Assembly: GCF_027942865.1 (NCBI RefSeq)
Contig: NC_134525.1
Coordinates: forward strand, 309,501 to 373,500
DNA length: 64,000 bases
Reading direction: 5' to 3'
From: Odontesthes bonariensis
Lineage: Eukaryota; Chordata; Actinopteri; Atheriniformes; Atherinopsidae
Positions within the stretch are counted from its first letter, which is position 1; each line of letters begins with the position of its first letter. Both the position numbers and the translations under genes were made by a program. The notes under the pieces are model-generated. The model was not told the origin of the DNA, did not search any database, and saw only the letters and a list, made by a program, of their open reading frames with translations. Shown here one piece after another: positions 12,744 through 64,000 of this stretch.

Positions 12744-14226
12744 GGCTGTGTTCAAAACCGCATACTTCTCCTACTTCTCCTACTTCTCCTACTAACTTTA
12801 ACTTTTTTTAAGTTCCCGGATGAAAACTAGATTCTCCTAAATGTTGGGTATGCATCATGAGGTTACTACTCATACTCAAACTACCCAAGATGCAACGTAA
12901 CGTGACGTCGCCGATCGTCATTTCCTGTCAAAACGGCAGTTTCAGGCTAGCTACGACGAGGGTAGGTTCACTTCCTGTTTTCAAAACAAAAGCACCAATT
13001 GTATGGTAATGGCTTTCCCTATGATAAAAGGCAACGGGTATTTTATTTTGTGAAAATAACAGGAAGTGCGTTGCTCACTGCGGCTAGCTTTAGTAGCGCC
13101 GAATTCGTGGGAACAAAATTGTAAACAGCCGGTATTTTGTCAGGTTTTCAACACGTTGGGGATCTAAACGACTACTTTCTCGCCTGAAAATGTTTCAAAT
13201 GTTGTTAAAGTTTACAGAGTTTAGAGCTTAAGGGAAATCAGCTTCAGGCCGGCTGATTTCGGCTCGGGCAGGAGCGAAATGCATTGTGGGTAAACACTCT
13301 GCATACGGTCTGATCGATCAGTATGTAGTATGGAGTATGCAGTATGCAGTGTTTAGGATGCAGTATGTAGTATGCAGTATGTAGTATGCAGTATGTAGTA
13401 TGCAGTATGTAGTATGTAGTATGCAGTATGTAGTATGCAGTATGTAGTATGTAGTATGCAGTATGCAGTATGTAGTATCTAGTATGCAGTATGTAGTATC
13501 TAGTATGCAGTATGTAGTATGCAGTATGTAGTATGTAGTATGCAGTATGTAGTATGCAGTATGTAGTATGTAGTATGCAGTATGCAGTATGTAGTATCTA
13601 GTATGCAGTATCTAGTATGCAGTATGTAGTATGCAGTATGTAGTATGTAGTATGTAGTATGTAGTATGCAGTATGCAGTATGTAGTATCTAGTATGCAGT
13701 ATGTAGTATGCAGTATGCAGTATGTAGTATGTAGTATGCAGTATGTAGTATGCAGTATGCAGTATGTAGTATGCAGTATGCAGTATGTAGTATGCAGTAT
13801 GCAGTATGTAGTATGTAGTATGCAGTATGTAGTATGTAGTATGCAGTATGTAGTATGGAGTATGTAGTATGTAGTATGCAGTATGTAGTGTGTAGTATGC
13901 AGTATGCAGTGTGTAGTATGCAGTATGCAGTATGTAGTATGTAGTATGTAGTATGCAGTATGCAGTGTGTAGTATGTAGTATGCAGTATGCAGTATGCAG
14001 TTTGCAGTATGCAGTATGTAGTATGTAGTATGCAGTATGCAGTATGTAGTATGCAGTATGCAGTATGCAGTATGTAGTATGCAGTATGCAGTATGTAGTA
14101 TGCAGTATGTAGTATGTAGTATGTAGTATGCAGTATGCAGTATGTAGTATGTAGTATGCAGTATGTAGTATGTAGTATGCAGTATGTAGTATGCAGTATG
14201 TAGTATGTAGTATGTAGTATGCAGTA
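12744..14226 (-). mobile_element. TIR DNA transposon (MITE), copy A, reversed and end-expanded
   Basis: Begins GGCTGTGTTCaAAACCGC and runs through about 570 bp that match, as reverse complement, the intact element at 56394-57101 (shared blocks include gttgggtatgcatcatgagg and aacgtgacgtcgccgatcg). Near 13318 the match enters the subterminal atgcagtatgtagt motif, which here is expanded to more than 900 bp. The far TIR is lost in or beyond the sequence gap. Confidence 0.85.
13318..14226. repeat. agtatgcagtatgtagt array grown from a transposon end
   Basis: More than 900 bp of alternating agtatgcagt and agtatgtagt with rare tctagt, gtgtagt and ggagt variants, running into an assembly gap. In the intact sister element the same motif covers only about 150 bp next to the TIR. 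The ORF over it is periodic repeat. Confidence 0.93.
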
Positions 14227-14726
14227 NNNNNNNNNNNNNNNNNNNNNNNNNNNNNNNNNNNNNNNNNNNNNNNNNNNNNNNNNNNNNNNNNNNNNNNNNN
14301 NNNNNNNNNNNNNNNNNNNNNNNNNNNNNNNNNNNNNNNNNNNNNNNNNNNNNNNNNNNNNNNNNNNNNNNNNNNNNNNNNNNNNNNNNNNNNNNNNNNN
14401 NNNNNNNNNNNNNNNNNNNNNNNNNNNNNNNNNNNNNNNNNNNNNNNNNNNNNNNNNNNNNNNNNNNNNNNNNNNNNNNNNNNNNNNNNNNNNNNNNNNN
14501 NNNNNNNNNNNNNNNNNNNNNNNNNNNNNNNNNNNNNNNNNNNNNNNNNNNNNNNNNNNNNNNNNNNNNNNNNNNNNNNNNNNNNNNNNNNNNNNNNNNN
14601 NNNNNNNNNNNNNNNNNNNNNNNNNNNNNNNNNNNNNNNNNNNNNNNNNNNNNNNNNNNNNNNNNNNNNNNNNNNNNNNNNNNNNNNNNNNNNNNNNNNN
14701 NNNNNNNNNNNNNNNNNNNNNNNNNN
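14227..14726. other. Assembly gap (500 N)
   Basis: Exactly 500 N, probably a placeholder of fixed size. It hides the end of the atgcagtatgtagt array and of MITE copy A. The missing first exon of long prkag2 could also lie here. Confidence 0.99.
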
Positions 14727-14796
14727 TGATTGATTATTTCTGGATGCTGAAGAGGAGCTGCAGTCAGTGAGTGTTCATCTGATGTTTCAATATGTT

Positions 14797-15360
14797 GATT
14801 TTTTTTTTTAATTTATTTCGTTTATTTGACCGGGTACAATACAATCAGACATGGTTACAAATCAAAGCTTGTAGCTGATGTGATGCATAAAGAGTATAGC
14901 AACCAGTGCTAATTTACACCTCTGGGTCCTGGTTAGGCTTTTCCATGCTGACACAAGACCTAAAATAGACATTAATTTCAGTTGCAGTTCAAACTTTCAT
15001 CTCATTCATTCACTCTCACATTTTTACAAGCCAGTACAGTTTTGGTTTGTTTTAAGCCAAAGTTTAAGTTTAAAGGTGAACAATTTAAACTCACTGATGG
15101 ACTTAATATCTGTGGGCAGTGAGTTCCAGAGTTTACAGCTTTTGTAAGAAAAGACGATGTTCTGCACTTAGGGATTGTACAGTTGTGGTTGGAGCTGCCT
15201 CTTGTTGTCCTGCTGCTGTTTGGTCTCTTTATAAATTCCCTGAGTGGTTCTGGAGCCAAATTGTGATAGAATTTAAAAAATAATTTGAGAAAACACAAAT
15301 TGCTAAAACTGTCAAAGCTCAACAAATTATGTTTGTAGAGGATGATTATGACCTGAGCAA
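14797..15360 (-). mobile_element. Degenerate non-LTR retrotransposon (LINE) 3' end
   Basis: On the minus strand, 15325-15002 encodes a stretch (FYHNLAPEPLREFI, then SSRTTRGSSNHNCTIPKCRT) like the C-terminal end of L2/jockey-type reverse transcriptases. It is followed by a 3' UTR and a poly-A tail (poly-T on plus at about 14799-14809). The tgaccgggtacaatacaatc block resembles common fish LINE tails. The fragment is 5' truncated and not functional. Confidence 0.55.
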
Positions 15361-16030
15361 CATGTTACCTGTTTCCTTCTTCAGTGAGAGATCTGACCCG
15401 TCCGAGCAGCGAAAGGGTGAAATGACATGATGCTGCAGCTGGTAAAGATTTATGTTAGCTGAACATATTCTGGAGCGATCTTCTGAATATCTGCGGCAGA
15501 AAAACAGACACGGTGCTGGAACAGCATGATTTCTGTGAAATCTGGAGGACGAAAAGCTTATTTGTGCATTTACTGAGCTCAGCTCAGCGTTCCAGCAGGT
15601 AGATCTGTTTTACAGTGACATCAAATCTGCTGAAACATGTTAAAAAAGGTCAAAACAGTCTAATCATTTCAAACAGTAAACTGATTAAAGGTCTCTGGAC
15701 AGATTTAAAACCATCAGATCAAACTAAATAAAACAGGTTAATGTGCGGTTCAGCTGCAGCTTGGAACAAAGGATGGAAGAAGAAGGAGAAGAAGAAGAAG
15801 GAGAGAAAAGAGACTCATCCTTTAAAATGGATTCAGCTGAATGCTGAGCTGGTGTTTGGTTTCGCTGGGCTCAGCAGATGTTTGCTGATAATCTGATTTC
15901 CACCTGTTTACACCTTAAACACGGCGCCTCTTAGTTTCCTCTGTGCTTTGCAGTTTGAGTTTAAAAAACTTTCCAGCAAAGCTAAGATGACAGAGAGATC
16001 ATCACAGGAGATTAAGTTCCCTGTAACCCA
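15361..16030. other. Unique non-coding sequence
   Basis: Contains a purine stretch (gaagaagaaggagaagaag) and ordinary AT-rich sequence. I looked here for the missing prkag2 first exon (basic Lys-rich N-terminus ending in VHIP) and did not find it. Confidence 0.5.
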
Positions 16031-16036
16031 ATTACA

Positions 16037-17323
16037 GAGCAGCATGGACCATCATAGAGCAGCATGGACCATCACAGAGCAGCATGGACCATCACAGAGC
16101 AGCAAGGACCATCACAGAGCAGCATGGACCATCACAGAGCAGCAAGGACCATCACAGAGCAGCAAGGACCATCATAGAGCAGCATGGACCATCACAGAGC
16201 AGCATGGACCATCACAGAGCAGCAAGGACCATCATAGAGCAGCATGGACCATCACAGAGCAGCAAGGACCATCACAGAGCAGCAAGGACCATCATAGAGC
16301 AGCATGGACCATCATAGAGCAGCATGGACCATCACAGAGCAGCATGGACCATCACAGAGCAGCATGGACCATCACAGAGCAGCATGGACCATCACAGAGC
16401 AGCATGGACCATCACAGATCAGCATGGACCATCATAGAGCAGCATGGACCATCACAGAGCAGCATGGACCATCACAGAGCAGCATGGACCATCATAGAGC
16501 AGCATGGACCATCACAGAGCAGCATGGACCACCATAGAGCAGCATGGACCATCATAGAGCAGCATGGACCATCACAGATCAGCATGGACCATCACAGAGC
16601 AGCATGGACCACCATAGAGCAGCATGGACCATCATAGAGCAGCATGGACCATCACAGATCAGCATGGACCATCATAGAGCAGCATGGACCATCACAGAGC
16701 AGCATGGACCATCACAGATCAGCATGGACCATCACAGAGCAGCATGGACCATCACAGAGCAGCATGGACCATCACAGAGCAGCATGGACCATCACAGAGC
16801 AGCATGGACCATCACAGAGCAGCATGGACCACCATAGATCAGCATGGACCACCACAGAGCAGCATGGGCCACCATAGATCAGCATGGACCACCATAGATC
16901 AGCATGGACCACCATAGAGCAGCATGGACCATCACAGAGCAGCATGGACCACCATAGATCAGCATGGACCACCATAGATCAGCATGGACCACCATAGAGC
17001 AGCATGGAGCATCACAGAGCAGCATGGGCCATCACAGAGCAGCATGGACCACCATAGATCAGCATGGACCACCATAGATCAGCATGGACCACCATAGAGC
17101 AGCATGGGCCATCACAGAGCAGCATGGACCATCACAGAGCAGCATGGACCATCATAGAGCAGCATGGACCACCATAGATCAGCATGGACCACCATAGAGC
17201 AGCATGGGCCACCATAGATCAGCATGGACCACCATAGATCAGCATGGACCACCATAGAGCAGCATGGGCCATCACAGAGCAGCATGGACCATCACAGAGC
17301 AGCATGGACCATCACAGAGCAGC
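16037..17323. repeat. 20-bp minisatellite
   Basis: About 64 units of agcagcatggaccatcacag with cacag/catag, gagc/gatc and gacc/gggc variants and strict 20-bp spacing. Several overlapping ORFs (DHHRAAWTI-type repeats) are artefacts of a period that is open in all frames. Confidence 0.97.
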
Positions 17324-17612
17324 TATATCAAGTCTTTTGTTTTGTTTTTGTCAAGTATTTATTCCACAGTTTAGGTTTTTTATCATCCGGCTCAGCCGCG
17401 CTTTGTTTTTTCCTTTGATTTTTAAATAGAACCCTGTTTGCTTTCTACACCCTCTGAGTCCGCATCCGTGTCCTACCTCTCCACCCCTACCTGACAGTTC
17501 CCTGCTATGCTGAGGCTCCCTGATGCTGTGATGAGTTGATCAGGGCAGTAAATCTGTGTTTAGTCCCCTGATAAGAGTGTGTCTGCCACTGCAGGACCTG
17601 AGTGTGTTCACC

Positions 17613-61316
<43,704 letters not shown>

Positions 61317-61990
61317 CATCATCACCCCAATTCTGTGACGACTCGCCACGCTTGAGTCAGGTCAACCACCACAGAAGAAGAAGGAAACGTCCGTCTGCTG
61401 TGATTGGATGGCAGCTGGGAGGTGGGAGGGGGCTGTGGCTGAGGCCTGCCAGAGCCAATCAGGGATCTGTGAGAAAGGTTCTGGTTCTGGAGGAGTTTCA
61501 TCAGGGCCCGTTTTCTGCCCCCTGCTGGTGAAAATCCTCCCCTGCAGCTTTGCTTTGTTTATTTATTTATTCACACTAGTCGTAAACAATCAGATCAGTT
61601 TCATCCAGAAACCCAACCAGAACCGATCCAGTAACCTGCCCTCTGATTGGTGGAGAGATTTTTAAATGAGCGAATCGTAAATCTGAGGCGGCGTTTATGA
61701 GCCGCCACGTTTGTAAATCTGACGTCCGGTTGTTGCTTTGGCTTAAAGTTTTTTAAGAATCTGTAAAAAAAAAAGTGATTTTATTGTTAAACGAGTAACC
61801 GCCAAGGGGCGGGACTCTCTGGGCCAATGGGGGATAGATGCTTTATATATCAATCTGTATTATTGTGACTGCCCATGAGGACTCTGGGAAATGTAGTAGT
61901 TTAAGAGAGTTCCTGTAACCATGTTCCTGTGCTGTGAAGAGGACAAATTAAAGCTGCTGATTTTCCTGCTGATGCCTCCAGCCGTTCTGT
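61317..61990 (+). other. prkag2 3' UTR and possible poly-A site
   Basis: Non-coding sequence after the TGA. ATTAAA at 61947-61952 (ggacaaattaaagctg) is the best poly-A signal candidate, giving a 3' UTR of about 650 nt. No AATAAA is seen earlier. Confidence 0.5.
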
Positions 61991-62400
61991 TTGGGTCAGG
62001 TTGCATCCTGTGGGACCGGCAGCCGGAGGGTTCTGGTTCTGGTCCTGGACCTTGATATCAATCAAGTAGCAAACCACCCCACATTTTCAAGAAAAATAAC
62101 AAATCTTTCCCTGTGTCCTTATGCCGAAATCTTAGTTGTCCCACCACACATGCGGAGCTCTTCGCGCGCAGAAACCACAATTTAGAAGACAATTCCCCCC
62201 CATGGGATATTCATGTTTAAGAAGAATTTATCTTGTCTTTTATTTGTTTGAATTAAATTCTCTGGACACTTATTTACTTTCCTTATGTGAGACTATGTGT
62301 TTATACTTTACGTATCAGCATTCAATGTGACCAACAGTCATACTTGGATTTTTAATGATCAGAGGACATCTTAATTCAGACAACTTAATTTAGCTTGACC
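61991..62400. other. Intergenic sequence
   Basis: No gene or recognisable repeat. Confidence 0.4.
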
Positions 62401-62409
62401 AATGTGCAG

Positions 62410-62865
62410 AAATTTCACATATATTCATATATAAGAGGTTTTCTGCTCACCTTATGTTCGGGCGCCTCGAATTGTCTGAAAAAAGGGTCCCCCTCGATCT
62501 CCGAGTCTGCCATGGCAGGTCACGGCACCAAATTGTTAGATCGATTCTTTCAATGGAAGCTCAAGAACAAGCCGGAGGAATTTCAAGTTAAATGAAGTGT
62601 TTATTGGTAGTCACACGTCAAAGGGTATCAGCGCTGGGCTCAGTGGAACAGAGCTCCCACAGGAAATCCGTCAAACTGAGCCTCGATTTCCGGGTATCTT
62701 TTGCATTTATAGCCTCATAGGTTAGACTCACACTCGACCGAGTATGATTGGTCCAGGACCAGGACCAGAACTCCTGGGCCAGAACTCTGTCAGAATCTGA
62801 TTTGAAGAACTGAATCTGTTCATATGTTTGGCTGTTTTTTACCTCTGTGATCAACACATCTGACA
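62410..62865 (-). mobile_element. LTR retroelement fragment: 5' LTR, primer-binding site and leader
   Basis: Read on the minus strand, a probable LTR of about 332 bp (62865-62534) begins TGTCAGATG and ends GATCTAACA. It has a TATA box (ggctataaatgc near 62711) and an AATAAA signal near 62605. Directly after it comes tttggtgccgtgacc, a typical tRNA primer-binding site, then a short leader to about 62410 where the match to retroelement structure fades. The body and second LTR are missing, so it cannot be active. Confidence 0.6.
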
Positions 62866-63500
62866 TTAAATTAATTAAATCATTGATGTTTGATTAGAAT
62901 CTCGATTAAAAACACATTATTCACTCTGAAAATGACTTTTAATATGAACCCAGTCATCATTTCTTCTTTCTTTATTGACACCTGGACAGGTGTTGTGCAT
63001 GATTAACACAAGTCGTGGCACATCAGTGAGAAAACATGACTTTTAATGCAATAAAATGGTGTTTTGTTCCTTTACGTCTGACACTGAGCTTCTGTCACTG
63101 AAGCGTCAAAGTATGCTGAGGATGGAGGGAGCCCCGATTAAAGGCTTATATGTTTCCTCAGTGATTCAGTTACAGATCGATGCATCAAATAAAGAACAAC
63201 AAAGCTACAGGAAGTTGTAATAAAGTAAAGAGGCAGAAACTAAACTGAGACCAGGACTGAGGCAGGACAGAACAAAGACTACATCAGATTAATATAAAAC
63301 AAAGTCGATCAAAAGTCAAATAAAATAAAAATAAAAAAGTTAATGAAAACCACAGATCCTGTGAATCTGAGTCGCTGACTCGTCTTTTTTCTCTTTCATA
63401 GTCGCGGTTTTTCCCTTAAATCCCAGTTGTTTAATGTTTTCTAAAGATTCTAAAGAGACGAAGCCAAAGTCTGATGAGGTTCTTCTGGAAAGGGTTGAAC
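62866..63500. other. AT-rich intergenic sequence
   Basis: No gene is seen. Contains a ctaaataaagaac-like AT stretch and a purine-rich aaataaaaataaaaaag run near 63320. Confidence 0.4.
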
Positions 63501-63589
63501 TCCTCAGATGTCGTTCTTGGTGAAGCTGTGGCCGAACCTCTGAACCACCGGAACCACAGGACAGAAGTGCTTCATCAGCAGTAGGTCCA

Positions 63590-63642
63590 ACACCTCCGTC
63601 ACACCTCCGTCACACCTCCGTCACACCTCCGTCACACCTCCG
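63590..63642. repeat. Short tandem repeat cacctccgtca
   Basis: Five copies of an 11-bp unit. A short minus-strand open stretch ending at 63506 overlaps it. Confidence 0.9.
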
Positions 63643-63846
63643 GTCTGATCCAGCAGTCGCTGCCTTCTAATAGAGACGACACAAATAACGTAATTTATTC
63701 TGCAAACCCCTCGGCAGCTCTTTGACTGTTGGATCTGTTTGTTATTAGTCTGGTTAGGGTTAGGGTTACCCCAACCCAGCAGCAGTTTAAGGTTATTACT
63801 TACTCTGCACGGTGCTCAGTCACCGTCGCAGGAAGTTGAACTGAGC

Positions 63847-63967
63847 TCAGGGTCTGAATCTGGCTGCAGATTGGCTGTGATCAGTCAGGTCCAGCTCGGT
63901 CAGATGGGAGTTCAGAGCCGAGGCCAAAGAAGCCCGTCCTTCATCTGTAACCACACAGTCTTTCAAC
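63847..63967 (-). pseudogene. Degenerate NLR (NLRC3-like) leucine-rich-repeat exon
   Basis: On the minus strand a good acceptor (ccgacttcag) at 63968 is followed by LKDCVVTDEGRASLASALNS then HLTELDLTDHSQSAARFRP and a stop. This matches the fish NLRC3/NLRP-type LRR consensus (L-x-x-C-x-V-x-E-x-G-x-x-x-L-A-S-A-L, then HL-x-ELDL-x). Usual units have about 58 codons; here it is shortened and stopped. It could be a 3' remnant of a neighbouring minus-strand NLR gene off the right edge. Confidence 0.5.
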
Positions 63968-64000
63968 CTGAAGTCGGAGAGAGAAACAAAGATGGCCTCT

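Noticed and set aside
1..14226. CRISPR-like regular repeats
   Set aside because: Units are contiguous without unique spacers and the DNA is eukaryotic (introns, AMPK, GALNT). These are minisatellites.
16037..17323. Several ORFs of DHHRAAWTITEQHGP type
   Set aside because: A 20-bp repeat gives open frames by composition. No coding evidence.
12744..17594. Missing first exon of long prkag2 (basic Lys-rich start ending VHIP)
   Set aside because: Searched by eye for the peptide and a phase-0 donor and not found. It may lie in the 500-N gap or be too diverged.
63506..63640. Minus-strand open stretch ending FGHSFTKNDI before a TGA
   Set aside because: It could be the last exon of a neighbouring gene, but it overlaps an 11-bp tandem repeat, no acceptor is convincing and I recognise no family.

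Overview
The window is vertebrate nuclear DNA, almost certainly from a teleost fish. Every coding piece is a small exon with GT-AG borders, and the mobile-element remnants (Rex3-like and L2-like LINEs, hAT, Harbinger-type, TIR MITEs, an LTR) and a fish-type NLR leucine-rich-repeat remnant are typical of fish. There is no bacterial gene, operon or CRISPR array. Two real genes are present, arranged head to head: the 5' half of galnt11 on the minus strand (7992-12461, continuing off the left edge) and prkag2, the AMPK gamma-2 subunit, on the plus strand (17595-61316, stop codon included). The same neighbours face each other in the human genome, which supports both identifications.

Layout: 1-7960 giant minisatellite in galnt11 intron 4; 7992-12461 four galnt11 coding exons whose introns are almost wholly tandem repeats; 12744-14726 a TIR element whose end has grown into a >900-bp array, plus a 500-N gap; 14797-17330 LINE remnant, quiet sequence and a 20-bp array; 17595-35867 the N-terminal exons of long prkag2, separated by telomere-like arrays, a Harbinger-like insertion, a 2.8-kb tandem duplication and many minisatellites; 36-42 kb transposon remnants, a GC-rich likely internal promoter and the first exon shared with the short isoform; 44.9-61.3 kb the exons for the four CBS repeats, with introns again built mainly of arrays; 61.3-64 kb the 3' UTR, a minus-strand LTR and a degenerate NLR LRR exon.

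I joined the prkag2 exons by hand. All sixteen are phase-compatible and give about 949 residues from the Met in the first exon found, against 525 for the matching human isoform. Most of the excess is one open, frame-preserving acidic repeat tail (19 copies of a 14-22-residue unit) in the last exon. The most unusual features are: this tail; a 6.5-kb intronic array of 24-bp units that starts exactly at a splice donor and repeats that donor; a phase-compatible candidate alternative first exon present in two tandem copies; an array of DR1-like nuclear-receptor motifs in a galnt11 intron; and a minisatellite that grew out of a transposon end. Nearly all long ORFs in the window are stop-free tandem repeats, not genes. 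The window holds no new multi-gene system; the novelty lies in how tandem repeats invade exons, splice sites and transposon ends.
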